Below, piece after piece: positions 1-11,000 of a stretch of DNA of 26,009 nucleotides. Position 1 is the stretch's first letter. Every line of letters begins with the position of its first letter. The position numbers and the translations under genes are program-made. The stretch is from Coemansia sp. RSA 922 (Eukaryota > Kickxellomycota > Kickxellomycetes > Kickxellales > Kickxellaceae), in NCBI GenBank assembly GCA_027577415.1, contig JANBQS010000214.1, positions 1 to 26,009 of the forward strand, written 5' to 3'. A model generated the notes under the pieces. That model was not told the origin of the DNA and did not search any database. It saw only the letters and a program-made list of their open reading frames with translations.

Positions 1-940
1 TGTCCCTTCCTCCACGCGTGTTTCTTGTGTGGGGGAACGGTGGTCCGAAACTAGTACTCTGGAAATAGACTAATCTGCCAGCATCCCCTTCGTGCATTCT
101 CTATGCTTGATTACTGCACTCGATCGCTAGACTGTTATTTTCGAGTAATGCTTTTGGCACCCAAGATTTCACGGCGGTAGCGAAATCTAATTAGGTCCAA
201 AATTACCTGTCTGCTAGGTTTGCTTTGCGACAACGACACATGAACAACTTGTAACCGTGTCCACGACGCCCGTCAATTGTTCTGTAACTATGAACCAGGG
301 ATTGCGGCGTGTTTATTATATCCAATTACACTAGATTAATTCTAGCAAGGATATTGAACATGTTAATGAGTAATTGTTAACTACAACAATGGTAATACCT
401 AGAGCAGTAGATCCATCCTGTATTGCTCGACATTTCGATTGTCAGATGTCCAAGCGTCATGGATGGAGAGATAAAATGGCTTTTATAGCTCCATGTAAAA
501 TAAACCCCCCCCCCGAACGCGCCACTCAATCCGTGGCTGATCTCCTTCTTTACTGCCCACACTTGTCCAACAACGTTATTGACGATTTAATATGGCGTCT
601 TCTCCATTGTTGGGTACGCTTAACAAAGTTGCCACTAAAATGAAATGGCAATTCGATGCTACTATCCTCTGTCCACATGGTTAGCTACACTAAGGATATT
701 GTTGTAAACAAGTGCTCCTACAGCCCAGGCCTGGTACTTACTGGCGAAGCAGATATTGCTTTGTTGTGCAAAGGGCAAATACACTATGAATGGAGCAGAC
801 ATACAAAACTAGTATTTAAACTGGAGAGACTGGCGCTCTATCCACAAGACATCTCAACAAACTACATTGATCATTTACATCTTCAAACCAGCACACTATT
901 ACTCTCAGCCACACTTTATTAGCAACATTTATCTCTAGCC
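1..940. other. Region without a supportable gene (upstream of secreted protein gene)
   Basis: No convincing coding region is visible. Two short open frames (about 374-643, which would start at TTG, and 656-922) have no recognisable domain, signal peptide or composition bias. A C10 homopolymer lies at 505-514. A TATA-like TATTTAAA at 813-820 lies about 120 bases before the ATG at 941 and could serve that gene, followed by a CA-rich, G-poor leader typical of fungal 5' UTRs. The 3' end of a spliced gene or a non-coding transcript cannot be excluded. Confidence 0.5.
813..820 (+). promoter_or_regulatory. Possible TATA-like element of the 941-1732 gene
   Basis: TATTTAAA lies about 120 bases upstream of the ATG, with a pyrimidine/CA-rich stretch between it and the start. 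The spacing would give a 5' leader of roughly 60-90 bases. It is a single short AT motif in AT-rich DNA, so this is only a suggestion. Confidence 0.3.
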
Positions 941-1732
941 ATGCGTACTTACACCGCCATCGCCTTTGCCGCCTCTGCTGTCCTTGCTCAGGAAATTGGA
1001 TTCTCCGGAGGCTCTAGCATCTCCAGCGGATCCAACGCGGTCTCCAACCCTAACGTCAACAACGGCTGGCAGGCCGATTCGTCGCTGTTCTCCAGCGGCG
1101 GCAGCGGAGCCCCCAGCACCTTCAACAACGTCGCTGGATCGTCATTCACGAGCGTCAACAGCAATGCTGCGTTCAAGGACAACCTCGTGAACAACCCATC
1201 TGCTTCTTTTGTCAAGGGCAATGACGGCTGGACTGCGAACGGCAACCAGAATGCAATGGGTCCCGTCCAGAACCTGTTTGGTGGCGCTGTCCCTGTGTTC
1301 AGACGCGGTGGAGATGTCGTTTTTGCCGATGTGCACCGCCAAGTTCAAGGCAACTCTCATGTCGTCAGCCCAGGACTCGCTTCTGCCTTTTGGGGGCAAC
1401 CTCAGTTTGTTCCGGGCTTTGCTTCCGGGGTCGTAGCGGCTGCAGTGCCCGTTGTCAAGCGCAGCGGCGATATTGTGTTTGCCGATGTTCATCGCCAGGT
1501 TAACGCTGCTCAGCCTGTCCAGTTTGTCTCGCCTAACTTTGGATGGAACGTTGCTGCACCTCAGTTTGTCTCTACTACTGTCCAGCCTCTCGTCGCTGCC
1601 GCCCAGCCTCTCGTTGCAGCTACCCAACCCTTTGTCGCTGCCGCTCAGCCCGTAGTTGCTCAGGCATTCGCTGCCCCTGTCTCTGTTGAGCAGAACGGTC
1701 AGAAAGCCAGCATTGTCCAAAACCAGGCCTAA
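941..1732 (+). CDS. Small secreted protein with duplicated dibasic-bordered motif (possible Kex2-processed precursor)
   Basis: A 263-residue protein not assigned to a named family. The N-terminus (MRTYTAIAFAASAVLA, then QE) is a clear signal peptide with a probable cut near residue 16, so the product should be exported to the wall or medium. Residues 20-110 are Gly/Ser/Asn-rich. A block is present twice, at residues 117-136 and 169-188: Val-Pro-Val-x, then a basic pair (RR at 121-122, KR at 173-174), then GD(V/I)VFADVHRQV. Such basic pairs are typical Kex2 cleavage sites, which suggests but does not prove release of related peptides. Residues 215-242 hold four heptads of the type QP(L/F/V)VAA. 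There is no cysteine, membrane anchor or GPI signal. The gene is intronless and starts at the first ATG, which begins the signal peptide. Alternatives are a structural wall protein or an adhesion-related protein. Confidence 0.8.
   Translation: MRTYTAIAFAASAVLAQEIGFSGGSSISSGSNAVSNPNVNNGWQADSSLFSSGGSGAPSTFNNVAGSSFTSVNSNAAFKDNLVNNPSASFVKGNDGWTANGNQNAMGPVQNLFGGAVPVFRRGGDVVFADVHRQVQGNSHVVSPGLASAFWGQPQFVPGFASGVVAAAVPVVKRSGDIVFADVHRQVNAAQPVQFVSPNFGWNVAAPQFVSTTVQPLVAAAQPLVAATQPFVAAAQPVVAQAFAAPVSVEQNGQKASIVQNQA
1289..1348 (+). repeat. First copy of the in-gene 20-residue repeat (residues 117-136)
   Basis: This copy encodes VPVF-RR-GGDVVFADVHRQVQ and matches the block at 1445-1504, 156 bases downstream. 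Codons differ at several synonymous positions between the copies, while the GD(V/I)VFADVHRQV core is kept. That pattern points to selection on the peptide and argues against a fresh DNA duplication. Confidence 0.8.
1445..1504 (+). repeat. Second copy of the in-gene 20-residue repeat (residues 169-188)
   Basis: This copy encodes VPVV-KR-SGDIVFADVHRQVN. Conserved with the copy at 1289-1348 are the preceding Val-Pro-Val, the basic pair and the FADVHRQV core. V/I and G/S substitutions are conservative. Confidence 0.8.
1583..1666 (+). repeat. Four tandem heptad repeats in the C-terminal part of the secreted protein
   Basis: Residues 215-242 read as four consecutive 7-residue units of the form QP(L/F/V)VAA(A/T), the last one diverged. 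The underlying 21-base units are imperfect. The segment is Ala/Val/Gln/Pro-only and probably extended or surface-adsorbing. Confidence 0.75.
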
Positions 1733-2040
1733 GTCATTGCTTTGTATCTCTTTTCTATCTTACTTGGCTTGGATGCTGTGCACCGCCTTACCAATATACT
1801 CCATTAAAGAAACGTTAGTGTCATGAAGAAAGCTGGTGCTGTCATCGTCACTAGACGACGCACTGACGCGCGCTTCAGTATTGAGAATCGGCATGAGCCG
1901 AGCCGCGTGACACCTTATGATCTGTGAATCCATGACATCAACTCATACAAGCCAGCGCTGACAAGCTCTTACCACTCTTTTCACCTGTCAATTTCTCATT
2001 TTACTTGTGCATTTATATTGCCTTCTATCTCACCTTTGTA
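1733..2040. other. Intergenic: 3' end of secreted-protein gene and upstream region of TEL1
   Basis: This is 308 bases between two genes on the same strand. A T-rich stretch after the stop suits a 3' UTR. The TEL1-proximal half is pyrimidine-rich (near 1970-2035) with no clear TATA box. No RNA gene or conserved motif was recognised. Confidence 0.5.
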
Positions 2041-5000
2041 ATGTCCGGGCCACGCCGCCGCGTTGGCGTTGCTCCTCGCGAAGAGACAGTCGTTGTAGGC
2101 GGCACAGCAGGTTGGACCGGGAGCCGTAGCGGCAGTGCAATTGACGCGCACTTGAAGCTAATTGAGTCGTCAAAGGCCACCGAGCGAGCGCAAGGGATTC
2201 AGCAGCTGGCCGAAGTTTTGCGTGAGGACGGGAACGGCACGCATGCACTGGCAGCATCGTTGAACTCGTCTACTTGGGAGCAGGTCATTACTTGGACAGC
2301 TCGTATACTGATCAAAGAGTCGCAGACCTACATCAACCGCCATGGCAGCGAGTGGCCCCAAATGTCTGCTAGTGCGGAAAGAGTGTCTAACAAAATCCAC
2401 ACTCAGTACTCGGGTCATATTCGGCACATATGGATCGCGGCTATGCCGTACTTGCCCGAAAAGCTGGCTCGGTTTCTGACCAAGCACATGGTCGAGTCGG
2501 TCCAAGAGAGCCCGTGTCTTATAGGCGTGCTTGGCGCCGACTATGCCAAGGCACTGCGCGCGTGGGCTGCACACGAACCACACGTGCTCAACTGCAGAGA
2601 CGGTCGCGCTGAGGCGATCGTAGATATGTGCATCCAGTGGCTGCTGTCTAGGACAAACACTGCGGCAGAATCGCAAATGTCTGTGGATTCGGTGACGGAT
2701 CATGGAGTAGCACCGGGCGACGCGGAATTTGCCGCCGTATTGCTGGCCATTGTCACAACGGCCTCGCCAGCTAGATTAACAAGACTGGAGACGAAGGTGC
2801 TGGACTTTTGTGTCGAGTATAGCAGGTTTTATACCCGCGAGAACTCCTGCCATGTGTCTATCCTCGATACAGTCAACGTTATTCTCTTGGCTACCGCTGA
2901 CGAGCAGATTGTAGGCAACCCAGAGCGCTCCAAGTCACTCTTGTCAAGCTGCCTGCAGCTGTGGCTGACGCGCTCGGCCCACACGAAGACCTCGGTTCTC
3001 TACAGCATTCGCATACTTACTCGGCTTGTCGCAACTGCGCTCGGCGATGCGAGCGACACTGAAGTGCAACCTCTGCTAGAGCTCACGCTAAAGTATCTGA
3101 CTGCCGGCGCTTGGGACAAGGTCGGATTTATGTTGCTGCCCAGCAGCTTGCTGAGCACTTGGCCGCTCGTACATGGTGGAGGACCTCGCGATGACACAAA
3201 AATGGATACACCCTTGCACCAGCGGCTGACTGAGCTTTGGCCTATGGTTGAACCTAACAAAGTGGCCTTCTTTGACACAGTTGCCTTCATTGTAACTACG
3301 CTGACTGCGCGCTCGGCCAAGGCCGATGCAGACCGTCCTGCGCATCGTAAGAAGCGATCGCGCTCCGCGCCCACTCCGCTTGCTCGCCTGCTGACCTCGA
3401 TTGGCTCCGAGGACGCGGTAGCCAACGCGCGCGGCGCTGCTCAAGTGGTGTGGTTTGTTGCCAACTTTTACGCAGACGATCTAGGAGCTGCTCAATGTCG
3501 GGAGCTGCTTCAAGACATCCGGTCGCTCGTTCAAGACAGCGACACGAGTCAGAAGGGCGAGCTGTTAGAGTGGATTCTGGGAATCTTCTACTCGTTGGCC
3601 CGCTATGACACTCCGAACTCTGAGCAAGTCGCGACTACTTACACGGCGACTGATCATATCTGGCGACACGCAATAGCTGGGCTTGAGTCTGGGCTTGCGG
3701 GAGCTGCGGCGCTTGTGTTTTACATGCTTCACAAATGTGGCGGGTCCTCGGCTGATGTCTGCTTGCTCTGTAAGCAGGCTGCCGAAGCGCTTGTCGCCAG
3801 CCCAAACAAGCACGGCGCTGACGTAGCCCAGCTGTCGCTTCTGTTGGCGCAAAACGCCAGGCCCTCGAAGCGACTATCCTCTAGCGAGTCTGCTGCCAAG
3901 GCGTTCTCACAAGCAGCGATGCAGCTCTGCCAATATGCAGCGAAGAATCGGTGGTCGCTGGATCTCTTTGCAAAGGCGGTCGGCCAAGCGTTTGCCTTCT
4001 CTGACTTGCACGGTCAGCTTGGTGCCCCTAGTGGCGAGCGAGCTATTGAGAGCAGCAAACTGTGTGCACTTGGTCCTAGCTGGGTCACAGAGATGCGCTT
4101 TTTGCATGTGCTGCAAGTACTAGACGCACTTCCTGGCAACGCTACCATGTATGGAAGTTCGGCGAATAAGCGTAGCAACTGCGATGTCGAGCCCAAGGCC
4201 AGTCCAGCCGAGATGTCGAGCCTATCTGTAGCGCAGTGGAATTTGGTCGCGCAGCAACTGCTCAAGGGCGTTGAGCAATGCACAGAACTCGAGCACAGCC
4301 ACCTTTTGCAAGAAGCCTTGCCCTATATTGCTCATACGCTCTGGAAAATATCGCGCCACATCGCCAGCGTTGAGCAAGCTGCCTCGCATGTTGACGCCGA
4401 CTTGGAGCCCTCACTGGCAGCGCAGATTGCCATTGACTTGTCTGAGCGGCTTTTGGCATTTGTCTCGGACTCGAAGAATCCGGCACTCGTGTGGCGCACG
4501 CTGACGTTTGTGCATATGTGGCCCGAGAGCTTCAACCAGCTAGCAGGGCTCGAGGGCTTGGTTAGTTGGCTTTTAGCCTCGCTGTTTGATTCGGACCACG
4601 CTGGAGTATTGTGCGAGCTTGCCTGGGGTGGACCTGGCGTCCATGGTGCTGCCACTATCCATACAGACCACAGCAACCAACAAGCAACGCAGGCAACTGG
4701 CTCAGCTGAGAATGGATCCCACCGCGCTCTCGAGGCAAATATGCTGAGCACGTCTGCTGGGCTGGTGAGTGCGCCTTGGAGGCCTATTGTCGCGATTTTA
4801 TCGGCTCTTGTCGGACGCCGCGCTGAGTTGGGCCTGGAGCTGGCCACTAGACTGAAAGACTTGATTGAGACGCTGGATGACGCGTCGCTCTTAGTTGTTG
4901 GTGAGCTGATAGCCCGATGCGCCGTGATATCCCCTTCACAATCCGGAGAATCTCTGTCTGGACAGCTTTTGAAGCGTGTACTAAAGCTGTTGGATAGCTA

Positions 5001-8000
5001 CGACCATACCGGGCATATGCCAACGCTCTTTGGCGTTATGCAGGTTGTCTATGCGCTTATTATTCAGAGCTCTGGCACCGAGTTGGGTAGGGGCGAGGAC
5101 TTGCCGCGGTTTGTGGCATGGCTAGCGATGGAGACCCACGCAAGCCATGTCGACCCGTTCCTAGAGATACACTTTATGCGATCGATAGCCGGGCCGTGGG
5201 GTCGTTGCGAATGTGATGAGCTGGTCAGCGTGTTGTCGATTGTCGACACCAGCGCGGCGGACCTGCTTGCTCATCGTGCACAGGGTGCGACGAACTTTGT
5301 AGTGCGACTTGCCGCCGAGCAGCAGCTAGCGCTCTATGGCTTGAAGCTTCCATACCTGCGCTCCGATGGCAGCCTAGCCTACCCCGATGCGCCTCAGACC
5401 GAAGCAAGAGACACGCTCGTGTTTATCACTCGCGATATTGGGCTAGCGCTGCTAGTGGCCAGTTCTGGCTACACTGTGCCTGGCGCACTGTGTATTTTGT
5501 TGCGGCAAGTGGACTCGCGTAGTGGCTGCTCACCGATGGTAGTCGAGGCCTGCCAGCGACTGCTTGCAAGCATTGCCAAAAATTCAGGCTTTTCTTCGGT
5601 GGGGCGCATGGTCAGTGAGTGCGCTACAGACATATTTTGCGTGAACCCGGAGTTGTTCGACGTTGTCATCGAGTATCTAGGCTCGCAGCGCACACCCGAG
5701 CTCGATTTGCAGCTGCGCTTGGATGCTGCTTTGGAGTGGATGTTGCGTGGAGAACTCGAAAACGCCCTTAGCTCTATGCCCAAGCCCGCTACTGGCGTGG
5801 AGCTGGCAACTGCGGTCGATACGTGGCCCGTCGGCTGGTTTGCACACTTGCTCGTTCTAGAAGCTGACGATCCAGAGTTGTTTGCTCGCATTCGCCACGA
5901 CATACTTGTGCCCTGTCTGGCTTCCGAGCGGCTGACTCGACTGACTAAGGATACGCCCGAGCTTGCCGTGATACACATTCTTGCTCTGTGCCTTCCAGAG
6001 AAGAACATGAGTTTGGATATCAAGCTAGCGATCGAGTCAATGACAGACAGCACTAACACGCGCCCTATATCCGGTTCCTTTCAGCGGCTGTGCGAGCTAT
6101 TGCTTAAATCGCGCACTCTTCCGCAGTGGGGTCGGCGCTATAGCCGCCAGTCAATTTGCAGTACCGTCGAAAATGTTGCCAAGTCTAGCTGTGGGATTTC
6201 AACTCACGAGTTCCTGTCTAATTCGCGGACCGCGTGGATAGTCATCCAAATACAGTCACGACTTCAAGCAGCGCAGTGCAATGAGGAGAAGCAAAGGCTT
6301 GGTGGGTCGCTGTGTCTCCTGGTAGGCTTAGCCTTGCCTGACATTCTAGACAGTCCCTTGGTTCAGTCGGTCTTGACTCGGGTTTTGGTTGACCTTTGGC
6401 GGCAGCGCTGTGAGCATGCGCGTATAATGGCGTGCTTGGCAACAGGCTTGCTTCTCGACGGTAGTGTCAGTGGTGTTGCTAGGGCTCTTATATCTACTAT
6501 TGGTACTGGCCTTCTTGACGCAGTCGCTGTGGATGATGCAAGAGACAGCCAGGCTCTATGGCCTTTGACCAGGCTCTTGCTGGCCGCCGCTGACTTTGGC
6601 AGCTCTATCTTGCTTGACGACTCGAGAAAGCTATTTATCGGCAGCGACCTAGAAATGCTATATGACTGGGCTCGCCTGCCGACTCTGGTTATTACCAGGG
6701 CTGCTATTCGACAGTCTGAAGACCGCGTGGGGCTCGCTGATGTCGCTGATCGGGCAGCTTTGCTGCTGGGCACGGTCTCTAACTCGGTGACGTACGCGGA
6801 AATATTGGTAGAGTCGCTTGAGCGTTTGCTTCAATTGGCCCTCCCACTTGGCTCTGAGAGCAAAGACCCCTCTCCTCTGGACGCTGTTGCTAGTGGGCCA
6901 TTGGCGCAGATCGACTTGGCTGCAAACGTAGTTGCCGTGTTGGTACGTGTACAGCAGAGTGTTCTTGGCCATATTCGCGGCACTCACAGCGCTCGACGTT
7001 CTGACAACCGTGTTACAGCCATACTTTTGCGAGCCATGTCGCTTCTTCAAGTCATTGAGCAGCCAAGCGACGGCTCGGTGGATGATGTTGCCAACAGCAA
7101 GGCTCGGCTGATGGTGGAAGGGGACCTTAACTGGCTTATCTGCGATGTTGTTACTCGGTCGTCTAACCAAGGTGCGGTTATTGCTGCGATTAGCGTGGCC
7201 GCAGAGTTGCGTGGCACCCTCAGTAGCGCCGACAGCGGCACCGATGCACTCGAGCGACTCGACGGCAAGCAGCGCTGGATCTTTCGCGACGTGGCATCGA
7301 TGCCTGCAGTGACAGTTGACGCTCAAAAGCACCCACGTTGGCTGCGTCGCCCTGAAGGGCCACCGCGCTTGGACTATGCCCTTTTGGAGTCGCTGTGTGC
7401 CAGCGGCAAGTCGCCAAGCGACGCTTTTTCCGAACTAGTCTGCGCCTTGGCGAGCCACAAGGAGTGCACCAAAGCGAAGCCGGCTATTCCGCTGATACTT
7501 GCCGACTCGCGTGCTGCTAGCTGCCTACTGCCTCACATTCTCCTAGAGATTCTGCCGACTGCTGAGCTAAGTACGCGCGAGGAGGTCGCTGCGTTTTTGC
7601 TTGACTTTGTGCACAACTGGCGCGACCGGGCGCCTGGGATGGCCCGAGATGTGATTACACGAACGCTAGAGACTCGTCAGCTCGACCAGCAGTACTCTGA
7701 CATCCGCAAGTTTTTCGAGCGACTTCCAGTGGCGCTGTTTGAGATGGCCGATCTGGCGGCCAAGCTAGGCATGCCCGCTACTGCCGCCTTTTTGCTCGAG
7801 TGTGACTTGACGTGTACCGGAGACGAGCGACTGGCCAACATTAACGCCATATCTAGCGAGGCCCGCGAGTTGCTGCGAGTGGTCAACAAGAAGCTCGGGA
7901 ACCAGCCTGCAGCCCAGCTGCTTGGCTCTGTGAGTAATATCGATGATATTCTCCGCAGGTGCCGGGACACGGCTGACTGGCGCACACTGCTGTTGTACCA

Positions 8001-11000
8001 AGAGGCAGCGTGCGCCTCACAGCAGCGCCAGCATGGCAACCAGCTCGATAGCGGCGAATTTGACATTGGTGACACATTGATCAGCCTAGGGCTGCTCAAC
8101 GCAATGCGTCCTAACTCGCTTGGAGACGACAGCCTCAAGTCGAATGGCTTGAACGGCGCCTTGGCCGGAAGCTCGCAGGCGGCATATGGCGCTTCGTGGC
8201 GGCTGGCAAAGTGGGACGTGCCTGCAGTCCCGCTGACACAGTCCACAGCTAGCCATGGTTCGGGTGTGTTTTTATCGCCCGTAGACCGCCCCGAAGAAGC
8301 CTTGTACAGCTTGCTTCGACTACGCTCCAATGGCCAACTGGCCGAGGCTGCGTCATCTGTGCAAGAATTTATGGCTAGCGCTAGCGCAGTTGCAGCGATA
8401 ACAGAGCCAGCGAGCAGCCTGCGAGAGGCCTGGTCCTACCGAGCAGTGGGCATGCTGCTGCCATTGTTTTCGATAAGGACTCGCCTAGCCCAGTCCCCGC
8501 AAGAGTTTTTGCACACGAGTCAGATAGCGTCGGCTTTGCTAGCGAGGAACAGGGGAACTATGCCTGCCGAAGCCGCGGAGCCCATCTACCAAGTCAACCT
8601 CACGCTTCATGAGATTGCCGTTTGCGAGGCGGCAACTAGTGGAACTGCGGGCTGCGAAATTGACTCTGTCTTTTCTCGCTACAAAGAGGCCGTGCGCTTG
8701 GCCTGCTTAACGGCGCGCCAAGCACACAACTGGCAGAGCTCGATGAACCACATCTTCCGGCTGCGCGCCATGGCTAAGAGCGTTGGACATTTGAGCAATA
8801 CTCTGGAGCCGGAGCTGAGGCTGTGGGAGGCTGAGACGCTGTGGGAGGCGGGAAACTACACCCTGGCAATCGAGATTTTGCAATCGCACAAGCGCGAAAT
8901 GGAGCAGACCTTGAATCAGGCGCGTATTGAGATATCATCCGGGTTGCTCGACAGCGCTGCGATGGTTGTGTCCCCAGTGCCTGTCCAGTCGCCATCACCA
9001 GCTGCGCAACACTGGACGCGCAACGAGCTGGAGGCTGCCACAATCTTGATGTCTCGCATCATCCTTACTGTTGGCGAGTGGTCGGACCAGCAGCGCCGAG
9101 AGCGACCTGCCGTTCTGTGGACGGAGTACTTTAACAAGTCGGCTATCTTGTTGCAAGAGATAAACTCGCCAACTGCGTGGACTGGCCGGGCATTGCATGC
9201 ATTGGCTGCGTTTGCCGAACGGCAGTGTGTGGAGCTAACCAGCACTCGCGACAACGAGTCGACTATTGCTGTGCGTAGGCAAAAGACTAGAGAGCTGGAT
9301 GCTTGTCAGCAAGAAATTGCGCGAACGAGTAGCACCAGCGAAGTCCAGCGACTCCGGGGCATACTGCGGCGGCTCGAAATACAAGTGAGCAATGATCAGA
9401 AGGAGCTGGATGAATTGCGGAGCAGCATTGGCGGATTCCTCCGGCTGGCGATATGGTCGTTTGTCAAGTGCCTTGGGTGCACAGATGCATTTGACAACTG
9501 CGTCTATTCACTGGTGTCGCTTATTATGACCAACGCTCGTGCTCAGGAGCTGCAGAGCGTCTTGTCATCGGGCGTAATGGATGGCGTACCCAGCCACAAG
9601 TTCCTCCTACTTTCGCACCAGCTCTGCGCGCGCCTAAGCACTGAGGAGGATGCTTTCCACCAGACCATCACGCAGCTAGTAAGCCGTATGGCAGTCGAGT
9701 ACCCGTACCATACAATGTACCATCTGTTTGCCCTGCGCAATGCCAACCGCGCCCTGTCTTCGTCAGCTTCGGCCAAGCTAAGCCGAAAGGGCAGTCTCAG
9801 CTCGCGGCAAGTGCAAGAGAGCGAGAAAATGGAAGAGCGGCGCAGCGAGGCGGCCACTTCTATCCTGACCAGAGTTTCTTCGCAAAGCCCTGACCTGCGC
9901 AGCATAGCTCAGGCCATCAACGAGCTGTGCTCATCGTACATTGATCTGGCTGTGTGTCCAGTGCCAGACAAGTTCAAGAACAGCAAGGTCGGAGATAAAT
10001 TGATCCCCTTTAGCAGCCGAGCGCGTATCAGCAAGCTGATCAAGGACCTTCCTCCCAACATCCCTGTTCTGACTGCCGCACTTCGGGCCGACGCTCCTGG
10101 TGACTACATGTGCGTGCCGTTTGTCAGCTCGATCACTGCGGGGTATTCGCTAGCCGGCGGCATTAACTTGCCCAAGATACTGCGCCTAGTGGGTACGGAT
10201 GGCAAGCGGTACAAGCAGTTGGTCAAGGGCAAGGATGACTTGCGCCAGGATGCAATCATTCAACAGCTTTTCCATGTCATCAATCGGTTTATGCGCTCGG
10301 CTGGAGCACGCTCTGTCGGGTCAGTGTCATTGGCGTCATCTGCGACTAGTAGTTTGCGCATGCGCACGTACCAGGTCGTGCCGCTAACCAAGCGATGTGG
10401 TGTGCTGCAGTGGGTTGACAACACGATGCCCTTTGGCGCATGGTTCCAAGACCGAGAGAAGACGTACCGCCCCAATGCGCCCACCATGAGTCAGCTGCGT
10501 GCGACTATCCACGACGTACACAAGGACAAGGCGGCTACTACGCGGCAAAAGCTTGAGGTGTTTGAGCGGGTTTGTGCTATGGCGCCGCCCGTCTTCCGGT
10601 TTTTCTTCTACGAGCAATTCTACAACGCGCAGGGCTGGTTTGAGCACCGCGAGACTTACATTCGGTCGGCAGCTGTATCTTCGATTGCTGGCTGGGTGCT
10701 TGGCATCGGCGACCGCCACTTGCAAAACATTCTGGTAGACAAGGCTACTGCCGAGCTCGTACATATTGACTTGGGCATTGCCTTTGACATGGGCAAGCTC
10801 TTGCCGATCCCTGAGCTGATACCGTTCCGACTAACTCGCGAAGTAATTGACGGCATGGGCCTGTTGGGTCTCGATGGAACGTTCCGCCACTCGTGCCAGG
10901 CGGCTTTGCAGGCGATGCGCGACAACGCACAAGTCGTCATCACAATTCTTAACGTGCTCAAAGTTGACCCGCTGTATACGTGGTCGCTGATCCCGTTGCG

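Noticed and set aside
505..514. C10 run (and G9 at 13270-13278) as possible frameshift or regulatory signals
   Set aside because: Both lie outside genes; simple homopolymers are common in spacer DNA and may also vary through sequencing error.
374..922. Two adjacent plus-strand open frames of 89 and 88 codons upstream of the secreted-protein gene
   Set aside because: The first would need a TTG start, neither shows a domain, signal peptide or coherent composition, and both sit in AT-rich DNA with homopolymers.
2005..2040. TTG-initiated 12-residue N-terminal extension of Tel1
   Set aside because: The in-frame ATG at 2041 is a normal start; the upstream codons are T-rich and look like leader sequence.
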